Origin: UBA3291 sp045627125
GTDB lineage: Bacteria > Patescibacteriota > Gracilibacteria > Absconditabacterales > Absconditicoccaceae
NCBI GenBank assembly: GCA_045627125.1
Contig: JAZQNA010000016.1
Location: 5,617 to 69,616, forward strand
DNA length: 64,000 nt
Direction of reading: 5' to 3'
Shown here: in pieces, positions 35,484 to 47,051 of the stretch
How positions within the stretch are numbered: position 1 is the first letter of the stretch
Layout of the letters: each line of letters begins with the position of its first letter
The notes under the pieces: model-generated
What the model was told of the DNA's origin: nothing
Seen by the model: the letters and a program-made list of their open reading frames with translations, nothing else
Database searches by the model: none
Program-made: the position numbers and the translations under genes

Positions 35484-37070
35484 TTATCAGATTAAAAACG
35501 CAGGTTCTTCTTTATTCTGCTGTAGAGCTAGTTCAATTTTGTTTTCAGCAATTGCGTACATAGTAAAAAGTACATCACCTTTTTTTACTTTGTCTCCAAG
35601 TTTTTTAGATAAATAAAGTCATGCTTCATTTACTGCAGGGCAACCAAGTCTTCTGGCAATATGATTAATATTGTGTAAATCAATTTTTTTTACTTTTCCA
35701 TCTCTGTCAGCTAGAACTTCTTTTCTGAAGGTTCATAGTGGTAGCTCTTCACTATTTACATCAGGATTTCAATTCTGAGCCTTGATGATCCTCTGCATCA
35801 TCTTTCGGGCAGCACCAGATTCAATTTGTTTCCTGGCTAGTCTTTCTGCTTCTTTTCATTTTGCTAATCAAACGATTTCAATAATTTTACTTGTTAAGAA
35901 TATTGCTTTAGTTTCCAAGTCGCGAGGTCTTTCTGCATGTTGTTGCAAAACCCTAAGAACTTCTCTTACTTGAAGTACAGCTCATACTCAATTTCCAATT
36001 ACTTCATTTGCAGGAGTAATTTGAACTGTCATTTTCATTCATAGTTTTTTACCAACGTATTCAAACTTTTGTTTCCAATCTAGAGCCTCTTCCATTGATG
36101 TAACTTTTGCAGTTGGTCATACAGGAATATCGATTAGAGAGTGAGTTACTCACATTGCGTATTTCTTTGCCATAATGCTAGATACAACTTTTGCTCTAGA
36201 TTGCATAGCTAGAGGGTATTGAACTTTGATTAGTTTGTCATCCGCAGGAGCTAAATCTAATCATCATCCTCGAACTAAACAGCAGTTTACATCTTGAATT
36301 AATTTTTCAATTCCAGCTTTATCAAAGTTGATATCCATTAGAACATTTACACATTCTCCAGTGGCAGCTGGAGAAGTAATAGCCTTTGAGAAATTTTTAG
36401 GCATCCTAATTCCTAAACTAGCAAGAGTAGGAATCATAATCATAGTTGTCTCATTTCCAGGAACTCATCCTACACAGTGCTTATCTGCAATTATTTCATC
36501 TTTTGGATATTTAAACATTACTCCGCATTCGGCCATCGCTTTTGCAGTTTGATACATTTCTTCATCTGTAGTTGGATAGAAAAAACTAGAAGCAACATAG
36601 TATGTCATCATAACTTCGCTTAATTTTCATTCAGAAATATCTTTAATGATTGCAAACATTTCTTCATATGAAATAGTTTCTCATCTCATTTTTTTTCTAA
36701 TAGCATCATTAGCGATTGAACTAGATTCTGTAACTTCAATAGATACGATATCTCCTTTTTCTAGAGGAAATCTGTTAATTACATTTTCGTAAACTCCGAG
36801 CCATTCGGATCAGATTTTAGATGAAACTATTGCATTTGCTACGATACTTTCTCCATTCATCTTTGTGATAGATACTTTATCTCCGGGCACGATTCAAAAT
36901 GCACGAGCTTGCTTTTCATTGATGACGACAGTTAATGCTTCAGCTTCTTTGACTGGTAATGGCTGAACTTTTAAGTGTAAAAATTTATCATCATCTACCC
37001 ATAGTTTAGTTGTTAATACCTTTTTCTTTGGCTTAGTTAGGTGAAGTTTAGAAAGAATCTTGCTTGTCAT
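35484..37070 (-). CDS. AMP phosphorylase (thymidine phosphorylase family)
   Basis: 528 residues. An N-terminal double-psi-like domain is followed by the phosphorylase core: MRGETISYEEMFAIIKDI, EIIADKHCVGGVPGNETTMI and SPAATGECVNVLMDI. DKHxxGGVPGN is the archaeal/CPR AMP phosphorylase form rather than the bacterial thymidine phosphorylase form. The enzyme releases adenine from AMP to give ribose-1,5-bisphosphate. In CPR bacteria this feeds a form II/III RuBisCO pathway, but neither R15P isomerase nor RuBisCO is in the window. The last sense codon is TGA (Gly) just before TAA. Confidence 0.9.
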
Positions 37071-37218
37071 GTTTTTGTTTTTGAAATATAAAAGGTAATT
37101 AATTATATTCTAAAACGTGTAAAAAAGCAAATTTTTGGATTGTTTTTTTCAGTTTGTATAGTTTGCATTTTGACAGAAAAATACTATATTGATTTTGTTA
37201 TTTTGTAAATAAGTTTGA

Positions 37219-38484
37219 ATGCTTTCATTATACTTTCATATTCCTTTTTGTGCAAAGAATTGTCCATATTGTTCTTTTTCTGTGGTTCAGGAACCTAATG
37301 AAAAGATGATTTCTGATTATTTAAAATTTTTGCATAATGAAATTGATGAATGGTGAAAAGTTTTTGAAAAAGCTGAGATTAAATCTATTTATTTTGGATG
37401 ATGAACTCCAAATTTGGTTTGAGCGGATGAAATTATAAAGTTGGTTCATCATTGTGAAGAGACTTTTGATTGTGAAAATATGGGAGAGTTGAGTTTTGAG
37501 TGTAATCCTTTTCCTCAGGATAGTATTTATGAATTTATTTCTTCATTGCAGAAAGAATTTAAAAAATATCCAAGGGTACGTTTCAGTTTCTGAATTCAAA
37601 GTTTAGATAATTGAGTGTTAGAAAATGCAGGGCGTCCATATACTTTCCCAGGAATGGTAGATTTCCTGCGTTGATTGCGAGATTTAAAACAGGAAACAAC
37701 GGTATTTAATTTTGATTTTATGGCTTTTGGGGTTTTTAACCAGACAAAAAAGTGAGATTTACAACTTTGGACTCCTAATGCATTAGAATTCTTTTCTGAT
37801 TTTGTAAATTCTTGATTTGCTGATAGTTTTTCTTTGTATATGTTAGAACTTTTTGAACATCAAAAGCGAAAAAAAACTGATCCGTATGCTCCATCTATGG
37901 TCTTTGATCAAAGAGATAATAAGCTTTTTGGTGATGAAGATGAAATATATGAGGAATTCGATTTTTTAAAAAATATTATTCAAGAGGGGGGATATAAACG
38001 TTATGAAATTTCTAACTTTTCATCGGTTGGGAAATCTAGTATTCATAATAGGGTTTATTGGGAAATGGAAAACTATCTTTGATTGTGATTATCGGCATCT
38101 TCGTTTATTCGTGGAGATTGTCAATATTTTCAGGGAGTGTTAGAAAAGCTGTGAATAAAAAATGATAAATTATCATGAGTTCGTTGGACGAATACTCCAT
38201 ATTTTCCAAAGTATTTACAATGAGAAAGAATCCCAAAAAGCTCTATTCAATTAATGTCGCAATCAGATTTTTTGATAGAGTCTTTTTTCTTAGCCTTGCG
38301 TACAGATCGTTGAATCTCAGATATAGAAAAATTTCAATCAGTTCTAGTAGATGATTATCAAGAAAAACTTCAGTTGTATGAAGAAAATTGATATTTAGTA
38401 ATGCGTGATGAGTGATTTGTTCTTACTGATGAATGAATGGATTGTTATAACACTATTATTACAGAATTGTTAAAAGAGATTTAG
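37219..38484 (+). CDS. hemW: HemW-like radical SAM protein
   Basis: 421 residues. The radical SAM cluster motif is HIPFCAKNCPYCSFSV (CxxxCxxC), followed by IYFGGGTPNLVGADEI and SFGIQSLDNGVLENAGRPY. The coproporphyrinogen-oxidase-like C-terminal domain has YEISNFSSVGKSSIHNRVYW. HemW is a heme chaperone related to HemN, and no heme pathway is seen here, so the actual role is open. The stop is 4 bp from that of the converging 739-residue gene, with no terminator between. Confidence 0.9.
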
Positions 38485-38488
38485 GTAA

Positions 38489-40708
38489 CTACTTTTCTAG
38501 TCTGATAAAATCTCCTAAATCTCATAAATTTACGATGTAAAAATTGTCGTATACTTTTGTATTGTCCTTGGTGTATAAAGCTATTGTATGGTCTTCATTG
38601 CTGGCATCTAGTGCAGCTGTTCTTAATTGGTCTGATGTTGTAAACCTTCTTGATTTATAGGCTGTTTTGTTGTGTAATTGATCTTTTGTTATTAGTCAAT
38701 GATATCAGTCGTTTTTTTTGTTGATATAAAATATTTTGTTGTGAACTATAAAATAATTTAATATCATTAAGATTAAATCATCAAATCTGTCAGTGTTGTC
38801 TTTGTTCCTATTGATTAATCATTCTAAAGATATTCTTTGGTTATCTATTGTAAGGTATTTATAATCATCATTTCTTGGTTGAGGAAGTAGTCATCTTTTT
38901 ACTTTGTCTTCGTATATGTCGATTTGATACGATATATCCTTAATAGTGGTTTCTGTATAATATCTAAGTCTGTGTAGTGAAATAGATTTTCATAAATCTG
39001 GTACATTTACACTTCTTACTCTAGTAAAAATTTTCTTTTCTAGTTCTAATATTTCGTGATTTCACATATTTAAGTCATTGTCATGGGGATAGAATGAAAT
39101 TTCTTGGTATAATGTTGTATCTTTTTCTATATTGTCTTTGCTATCTGTGCTTCATTCATTAAATTCGTCTTTATTAATAAAATATTCTATGATTAATTTA
39201 AAATCTTTATAGTTTCAATTTGATCATCTTATTACTTCTCCACTAGCTATTTTATAGGCTTGTTGTAATCAAGGAGATGGCTTTCTTTGGCATAAAGATT
39301 CGTATTTAGAAGATATAGATTTTAATTTTGATTGCTTGGCAGATAATTCTTGTCTTTTTGATATTTCAGGGATTTCATTAGAATCTGTGAGTCATATATT
39401 ATCTATTAGTTCTTCTAAAATCTTGTCTTCATCTTTTGTGCTAATAAAATCTCATTTTTTTGCGGAAGTTATGTTTTGTATATATATTCAATCAATATCT
39501 TTAATATGAGATAAAAAATTCGAGCTTAATTTGGTAATGGACTCTACTATGTTATCGTGGTTACTTCAGTCTCCATAATATGTAGCTCTTAATCCTGATT
39601 CATCTTTTATTTCATTTGTCCTTCATGATATTTTTAATAGTTTTGAAGCTTCGGTTTTTAATCTTGCTGTTAATTCTCGATCTGTAGGTGTTACTACATC
39701 GTCTTTATGAGAGAATCGTTCTTCATATAGTTTCTTATGGAGAATTGACTTGTCAGATATCTTTTGTTGTTTGCTGGTCTCTAATTGAGATGCATTATAT
39801 AGTCAATTTAGAAGAGCTTTCTTTGCAATATACCATTCATTTACTCAAGTGTCTCATCATTCTGCATAAGCATTAAATCAATTGTAATCCATTAAGTACA
39901 TTATAGCTCTCACGTAATGATCTAATGTACCAACTCTTACTTCTCATTCTTTATCTCCTTTTAAAAAGGTAAAATCTCCATCGTGAAATATCTTATGAAA
40001 AGTTTTTGAATCTCATGAGTTTGGAATGTTTTTGATGGCTGTTAAAAATACATTTCAGATATATCGTAATCATTTTTGTGTTATTTGTCATTCTTGGTTT
40101 ACAAGGTTGTAATTTATTTCTTTTCATGACTTATGAGCTATATCGTTATCTTTTTCAAAGAGTAAATTGGCTAAACTTAAACATATGTCTTTGTATAATC
40201 TTTTTCACTGAGCATCTAAATCTGTTTGTTTTTTTGTTAATTCTGAATAAAATCTACGAAATTTCCTATGAGGAAGCTTTTCTTTCTTTTCAATATTGTT
40301 TCTTGGTTGAAAGAATTGGCTTTCGATAAAATCTGTAATACTTTGTTTAAGATGAATTTTATCATTTTCTTCTATTTCTTCTGAACTATTGATTAGTTGA
40401 TATAATTTGTCTCTAATATTTAGTATGTTTATGTCTTCAATATGTCATAAGATGTCTACAGCTCATTTTGGGTGGGCATCTTTACCTTTATTTTCAGTGA
40501 TGCTCCAATTAGAATCATAAGATAATTGAGCAACATCTGGTTTTCAGTTATTTCATGTTTTTAATTTGTGTAAGATTAATGCTCACTGAATTTGTGAAGT
40601 AATTTTATTAGTTACTTTTCTATATCTTCGTTTTTTTTCGTCTGTGAATTTATCCTGTTCAGGAGAGTTCATATTTTGAAGAGGATTGTTCGGTTGTCTT
40701 TGAAGCAT
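38489..40708 (-). CDS. 739-residue unknown protein with a possible RelA/SpoT-like core
   Basis: A long, charged, helical, apparently soluble protein beginning MLQRQPNNPLQNMNSPEQDK. Near the middle, the pattern TARLKTEASKLLK ... IKDESGLRATYYGDGS resembles the synthetase core of RelA/SpoT nucleotidyltransferases, where R/K-rich helix, a K, and D-x-x-G-x-R occur in that order. A later segment, YQEISFYPHDNDLNMGNHEI, could be the E-x-x-F/H strand that follows in that fold. The rest matches nothing I know. It is monocistronic with no terminator before the converging hemW. The RelA/SpoT resemblance is my reading and is tentative. Confidence 0.7.
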
Positions 40709-40783
40709 GAGATGTTTTTTAATAAAAATTAATTGAATTGATTATAAATATTTTTCAACATAAGTCAATTTTTTTTAATTAAA

Positions 40784-40807
40784 AATCTCTAAGCAACGTT
40801 AGAGATT
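40784..40807 (-). terminator. Terminator of the cation antiporter gene
   Basis: A 9-bp stem (aatctctaa / ttagagatt) with a 6-nt loop and a T5 run on the minus strand. Confidence 0.85.
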
Positions 40808-40837
40808 CTTTGGGGACATTTATGTGTGTTTATATGC

Positions 40838-42025
40838 TTAAAATAATCCAATGAAAAAATCGGGTTTAATTTCGAAAGCCATTCTTAAACATGCGAAGAT
40901 AAATAGGCATATTCATTCAGCTTTTGAAAGTTTTCGGTTCGTTCTCATAAATATTAAAGTTATAATTAATGTTATAATTAGTATAGCCATTGAAAATAAA
41001 TTATCATACATTAAATAACTAAGAACTCATGATTCACAATTTTCAATTAAACATGTTGGTGTTAATTGTAGAGGAGTAATTATGGAAGAAATTCAAACTA
41101 TTCAAAGTATATTAAAAATATCAGATCCTATTACATTTCAAACTCACATGTCGTATTTCTTTTTTATGATTGCGGCTAATGTTGCAGCGACCTCTGGTAA
41201 ACTAGTACCAGCAGCAATAATTGTGGCTCAAATAGCTCGTTCAGATACTCATAAAGTTTGAGCAATATAAACAGCAGAATCGACAATAATATCAGATGAC
41301 ATAACTAACAATCCGATGCTGGCGATTAGTTTGGTGATATTTAATATCATTCACATTTTACTTTCTGTTCATTTCTTATCTCTCCTTAATCGCATAGAAA
41401 TTGCGAATAATATGGCAATTACTCACATAAATATTGATGAATATAATGAGAATCACCAAGAGATACTAAATCCATCTTCTATATTGAGAGTCATAATAGA
41501 TAGAATTAAAATAGCTCCAAAAATGTATAAGAAATTTTTGATTTTTGGTAATTCTTCTGTGTCGCTGTCATCTTCAATGGGTTCTTGTTTGATCCATAAA
41601 TATCAATTGTATCATACGAGTAGTGCTAATAAAATAGCTCATTCTCGCCACATTACGTGTTGGTCCCATAAGAAACATAGCAATAAACAGGTAATAAATA
41701 CTAGAAAAAATCAGTCTCTACGTACGAGTTTCTTTTGGATTAAAATAGGGGCTACTATTGCGCTTAGTCCTAGAATGAATCATAGGTTAAATATGTTTGA
41801 TCAAACTATATTTCAAACAGATATTGATCAATTCCCGCTTAGTGCTGACATTGCTGAGAGGAATAGCTCAGGAGCTGATGTTCAAATTGCAAGGATGGTC
41901 AAACCAATAAATAATGGTGATAATTTGAAAAATTTAGCGATTCTTACACTAGAGTTGATTAGCTTATCTGCAGCAAATCATAGTAATGCTAAACCTGCAA
42001 CCAGAATAAAGATGGCTAGTACCAT
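40838..42025 (-). CDS. Ca2+/cation antiporter (CaCA family, YrbG-like)
   Basis: 395 residues with about ten helices in two inverted halves. The alpha-1 repeat is TILAIGTSAPELFLSAMSAL with GNIVGSNIFNLGFILG. The alpha-2 repeat is TIIAAGTSLPEVAATLAAII with GNVIGSDIFNILGIVG. These GTS-x-PE and G-S-(N/D)-IFN motifs define K+-independent Na+/Ca2+ exchangers. Many of the motif glycines are TGA. A long acidic loop (EPIEDDSDTEELPKIK) separates the halves and may regulate exchange. It sits 70 bp after the RNase J stop and has its own terminator. Confidence 0.94.
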
Positions 42026-42048
42026 GGTTGTTTTTTTATTTAAATAAA

Positions 42049-42073
42049 AATCTCACCCCTTTAGGATAAGATT
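42049..42073 (-). terminator. Terminator of the RNase J gene
   Basis: A 10-bp stem (aatcttatcc / ggggtgagatt with G-U pairs on the minus strand), followed by TTTTTATTT. Confidence 0.85.
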
Positions 42074-42094
42074 CTTATTGAAAAATTCAAGGAT

Positions 42095-44266
42095 TTACTC
42101 TTGTTCTTCTAATCCTCACTGTTCTTCAATTGTCATTCAAACAATCTCTTCTTCACTATTTGCTTCTTGAGTTGTAAGAGCCTCTCTATTGATATATACA
42201 AACATTGTTAGGATCATAGGAACTCTTCAAATAATTTTTTCAATATGTTCTTCTAATAGCTCTTTAATTGTTTTAAGATTCTCTTTTATGTCCATTTTTT
42301 TCTTTAGATTTTTATTGTATTCTGATCTAGCGAATTCGACGATTTGAGTATGAAGTGATTTTACTTCGCTTGAGTAAACGAATCATCTGGATTCAATTTG
42401 AAGATTTCAGACTAACTCTCTAGTTTTTGTATCAATTTTAAATATTAATGCTACAACTCAATCTTGGCTCATGATTTCACGAGCTTTTATTACATATTCT
42501 CCGCTAAGATGTCATTGTCATTTTCAATCTATTGTTACAGTATCTAATTTTAATTTATTGTCTGATAATAAAATAGCGTCATCATACATTTCGATAATTT
42601 GACCATTTTTGGGAAGAAGAACTTTTTCTTCAGGGATTCTCATATCTAAAGCGATTTTTTTATGAGCATGTCTCATCAAAACTTCTCAGTGAATTGGACA
42701 GAAATATTCAGGTTTAAGTAATGCCATCATTTCTTTCATATCTTCTTGGCATGCGTGTCCTGATGTATGTAGGGCTAATGTTGGTTCATCTACTAAATCA
42801 ATTCCTGAATCAATAAGTTTATTAAGCAAAGATCATACAGCTTTTTCATTTCATGGAATAGTATGAGAAGATAAGACGATACAATCCCCAGTTCTGATTT
42901 GAAAATCCTTATAGGTGTTTGTAGCCATTCTTACAAGAGCACTGAACTCTTCTCATTGAGAACCTGTACAGATGATCATAACTCTTTCATCTGGTAGTTG
43001 GTCGATTTCTCCTGATACAAGTCTAATCATATTTTTTGGGACATCTATGTATCATAATTCTTGACATAGTTGGACGTTACCAACCATGGATCTTCACGCT
43101 AAAAATACAACTCTGTCATGTCTAACAGCACTTTCAATTATTTGAATTAATCTTCATATGTTTGATGCAAATGTTGAAATTACGATTCTTTGATGAGCAT
43201 GATCTGAAATAACTCTTTCTAAGTTTTGACCAATAAGTTTTTCGCTAGGTGTATGCCCAGGAGTCCTAGCGTTTGTAGATTCTCACAAGTATAATTTTAC
43301 ACCTTCTTGTCCAATTCTACTAATTTTTCATAAATCGGCAGGTTTATCTATTGCTGGAATAAAATCGATTTTAAAGTCTCCTGAATGAATAATGTTTCCT
43401 TTAGGAGTATGAATAGCGAATCACATAGATTCTGGGATTGAATGGTTTACACGGAAAGGTTCTACTAAAAATTCTCCTAATTTAAGAATATCTATATCTG
43501 GATCTACAATTTTATATTTTAGGTTCTTTTGTTCTTTTTCTGGTAAATTCCTTTTAATCAGTCATAGGGCTAAAGGAGTTGTAAAAATGATAGGGTATCC
43601 TAAATCTTCAATAATATGTTTAATTGCTCAAATGTGATCTAAGTGACCATGAGTAATTAATATTCCTCTGATGTTCTTTTTCTTTTGAATTAAATAAGAA
43701 ATATCTGGAATGATGTAATCTACTCCGTGCATATCGAAACTAGCAAATTCTAGTCATGCATCTACGATAATTATATCATTTTTGTATTCGATAACTGTCA
43801 TATTGATTCAGATTTCTTCTAATCCTCATAAGCCGAAGATCTTGACAGGAACCTCATCTTTCTTTACAAGTTTTTTTAAATCAGCTATTGATTGTGTTGA
43901 TGCTTGATTTCTGTGCTTTAGAAAATTTGCAGATGATAGAGTGTTGTCAGCTCATTTGGTAAAATTTGTCCTAGTTGAAGTTTTTCATGTCGTAGTTGGA
44001 TTTACTCTGTTATGTGTAGTTGTAGATGTGCTTCTAGTAGAGATTTTTTTAGTAGAATCTTTATCTAGTTCTCCATTGACAGCTTGGGAGTATAATGTAT
44101 ATCATACGGGTTTTCTTGTGTAAGTTGAATTGGATGTGTAGCTTTTTTTAGTTTGATAAGTTTGATTAGAAGATGAAGAATAAGTCCTTTTAGAATTGCT
44201 TTTTTTGCTTAAATCAATAGAAATGTTTGAGTGCATTTCTCTGTCTCCTTGTTGATTTGTAATCAT
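42095..44266 (-). CDS. rnj: Ribonuclease J with an N-terminal low-complexity extension
   Basis: 723 residues. The first 150 or so are Ser/Thr/Asn/Lys-rich and probably disordered. They precede the metallo-beta-lactamase/beta-CASP core: FGLGGLEEIGINMTVIEY, ILITHGHLDHIGAIKHII (HxHxDH), NIIHSGDFKID, and STFASNIGRLIQIIE. The beta-CASP part has TGSQGE and HTSGHACQEDM with YFCPIHGE. The C-terminal RNase J domain follows. It is an endo/5' exonuclease for rRNA and mRNA turnover, complementing PNPase. The start at ATG 44266 gives MITNQQGDREMHSN. A start ten codons on is possible. Normal length is about 555-600, so the extension is real in this frame. Confidence 0.94.
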
Positions 44267-44335
44267 GTTCAAATTAATAATAAAGAATAAATTTTGTTTG
44301 AGAGAGATAGATTTTATTTGTATGTGTATCCTCAA

Positions 44336-44881
44336 ATGTTGGATGAATATTTGGCTCAACTTCGTCAGTCTTGTGAGCAAAGGCATATTCCGTTGATTTC
44401 TAAAGAGACTCAAGCCTTTTTGGTTTCTTGGCTAGAACGCCATCAGCCTAAAAATGTTTTAGAAATCTGAGCTGCTGTCTGATATAGCGGTATTGTAATT
44501 TCTCAGACAATTCAACAACGATGAGGTAGATTAACATCATTTGAAATCAGTTATCCTGCTTATTTGGAAGCTATGAAAAATTTACAAAACGCTGATTGTA
44601 AAAATGTTGTTCTCTATCCTTTTGATATTAATGAGCTCTCGTTGGAAAAGTTCTTTTCACAGAAATTTGACGCAGCATTTATAGATGCCCAGAAGAGCCA
44701 ATATGGTGATTATCTGCAGAAAATTCGACAATATCTTGAGCCAGAAAATACGCTTTTACTTGACGATGTCATCAAATATCAAAACAAACTAGCTTGATTA
44801 TATGAATTCATAGAAAAAAAGCAAATAAATTACAAGATTTTTGACACTGAGCCTGGAGACGGGGTTATGCTTATAGAGTAA
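44336..44881 (+). CDS. SAM-dependent O-methyltransferase
   Basis: 181 residues. The SAM motif I is NVLEIGAAVGYSGIV, with motif IV KFDAAFIDAQKSQYGDYL and LLLDDVIKYQNKLAGLYE. This is the small bacterial caffeoyl-CoA/YrrM (TrmR) O-methyltransferase layout, whose members include tRNA 5-hydroxyuridine methyltransferase. It is slightly shorter than usual (about 210). It is divergent from RNase J, with the two starts 69 bp apart and so a shared promoter region. Confidence 0.88.
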
Positions 44882-45010
44882 TAATTAAATATAGGTTATG
44901 TAGTATAAGTTATTAAAATAATTGTTTCTACAATTATTTTTTTTTGGTTGACATTTTGTATGTATTATATATATGTATATAGTTTTATATATATAATATA
45001 TATTATTAAT

Positions 45011-45553
45011 ATGGATGAAAATTTTATAAATGAAACATGAAATATCAAAGATATATCAGAGCTACCCAAATGACGTTTTTATTGAATATGCAATGAGCAT
45101 AAAAACAGCATTTTTATAGTTCTTGATGGAGAATGAGATGAGACCGTCTGAGCTCGTTTTAGGAATGAGTTAAATCCTTTTGCCGTTCTTATCCAACTTC
45201 TTACACAAACAATTCCTTTGTTAAAAAGTTGAAAGGTTTCGGAAAATATGAAAAATTTTGTACGTAAAATGTGTGATAATGGTATACATAAACCTTTTTT
45301 ATGATTTTTAAACCTAGATATTATTAAGGACTATAAATCTGATATATGTTCATTTGAAGAAATTCATGATTGATATAAGGAGTTATTATCATTATTAAAT
45401 AAATATATAGTAAATTCTGATAATTCAGAAGTCCCATCTGAACAAGATATACAATATTATGTTGATTTATTAGAAAATGCAAAAAAATTGAGTTGTGAGT
45501 TGGATGAAAAACTTAAAAATTATCATTTTATAAATGAAGTTATTGATGATTAA
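45011..45553 (+). CDS. Unknown 180-residue soluble protein
   Basis: MDENFINETGNIKDISELPK followed by a short beta-like segment (RFYGICNEHKNSIFIVLDGE) and then helices. The second half is rich in Asp, Leu and Lys (YVDLLENAKKLSCELDEKL). Seven TGA codons are read as Gly. No family is recognised. A TTGACA hexamer at 44948 and an AT-only tract lie just upstream and probably form its promoter. Its stop is 5 bp from that of the converging Sua5/TsaC gene. Confidence 0.7.
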
Positions 45554-45558
45554 TTGTT

Positions 45559-46611
45559 TTAAACTTCTGCACTTCTTTTTACTCTATTCATAATTCAATA
45601 ACCTATTCAGTCTTCTGATAATCTTTCTACGAAAAGAAGATTTATTCCAGATTTTTCGGCATTGTGATAACAGTCAAAAAGTGCATGAGCGCAGCTGGCT
45701 AAATTTGATTGAGTTCATCGTGGGATGATAGTTATTCCATGTTGTGATAATTCATTGATTATTCCCTTGTTATTTTCTAATAGTTCTTGAGTTAAAAGGA
45801 TTCAAATTTTTGTATTTTTGTCTTCTTGAATGAACGGTTCGGCAAGTTTTTGAATGTCAGAAATATTATCAAAAATTCTGACATGACCTGAAATGCTATA
45901 ATGTTTATATCTCATTCCTGGTGAAAGTTCAGGATTTTTTGTAGTATATTCTACACGTAAAGTATGATTGAAACAATCTTCTAAATCTTCCTTGGTAAGG
46001 AATCAAGGACGAAGGATTTGAATTTTTAATTTATCTTTCCCTGGTTGTTCATCTGGAACTACGCGCATAACACTTGATTCAATTCATGCAAAAGATTCTC
46101 AGTCATCAATAATTAGAGGAACGTTATCGTGTAAATTGTCGTAAACCATTTCAGCATTTGTTGGACTGGGTTTTCAACTAATATTTGCGCTTGGAGCTGC
46201 AACTGGAATTTCAGATACTTGTAAAAATTGTTGGGCAACTTTGTTTGATGGTAGACGGATTCATACGTAATCTAGAGGGCATGAACGATTAGAAATGCTT
46301 CCTTCTTTCTTTTTTAAAAGGAGAGTGAGAGGACCTGGCATTAATTTATCAATAATTGTTTGTTGAATTTCATTTTCCACTGTTGCGTAAGTACTAATTT
46401 GTTCCTTATATCATAAATGACTGATAAGAGGATTATCTTGAGGTCTTCATTTTAATTCAAAAATTGATAAAACGGCTTTATCGTTACGAGCATCAGCTCC
46501 GAGACCATAGATAGTTTCAGTAGGAAATACAACAAGTTTTCAGTCTTCTAAAAGTTTTTTAGCTTCAAGATAGACTTCTGGAGAAGGTAATTTAATGTTT
46601 TGATGGGTCAT
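45559..46611 (-). CDS. L-threonylcarbamoyladenylate synthase, Sua5-type
   Basis: 350 residues, the long Sua5 form. The YrdC domain has KLVVFPTETIYGLGADARND, GRPQDNPLISHL and VAAPSANISGKPSPTNAEMV. The linker SPGMRYKHYSISGH and the C-terminal Sua5 domain follow. It makes threonylcarbamoyl-AMP for t6A37 tRNA modification. Its start lies 20 bp inside the 3' end of the GtrA gene, implying translational coupling in the tyrS-gtrA-sua5 run. Confidence 0.94.
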
Positions 46612-47038
46612 TTTTATGAATGTTATGATATGTAGAATCTTTTGCTTTTCTGAAAGTGAATAGTCTGTTAAATATATATAGAGGAATTGCTACGATTAAA
46701 ATCTGAAAAATCTTTGATAGTCATGGATTAATTCATCTAATTTCAATAAAGTAATATATTAAACATGTGGATATGGCAATTCATATTAAAGATATGAAAA
46801 CATAGGAAAGGAACCTGTTTTTTATATTATCTTCTTGTTTGAAATTTTTTTTTAAGTTTAATGAAAATGAAGTAACCATTCCGCATGTATAACTAATTAT
46901 GTTGGCAATAACACTAAAAAGTCCTAAATTAGTTAGAAGTAAAAAAACACAATAATCTACGATAGATCAAATACCTGATAATATGAGATATAATATGGCG
47001 TGCTTTATTTCAACAGAAACATTTTTATTATGTTCCAT
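46592..47038 (-). CDS. GtrA-like membrane protein
   Basis: 148 residues with four helices, matching the GtrA family: ILYLILSGIGSIVDYCVFLL in helix 1, then helix 2 with the SYTCGMVTSFSLNLKKNF loop, and a closing IYIFNRLFTFRKAK segment. In the family the conserved pattern is F.(N..)WTF near the C-terminus, here FNRLFTF. GtrA proteins may flip polyprenyl-linked sugars or take part in cell-envelope polysaccharide work. Tightly packed between tyrS (13 bp) and Sua5 (overlap). Confidence 0.85.
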
Positions 47039-47051
47039 TATTTCTCTGATG

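Noticed and set aside
41316..42047. Rightward 243-codon open frame
   Set aside because: It is the opposite strand of the cation antiporter gene, whose conserved motifs are unmistakable; long only because the antiporter strand has few antisense stops.
44954..45010. TA-rich run possibly a repeat or origin element
   Set aside because: No regular repeat unit or DnaA-box-like element; best explained as an AT-rich promoter region.
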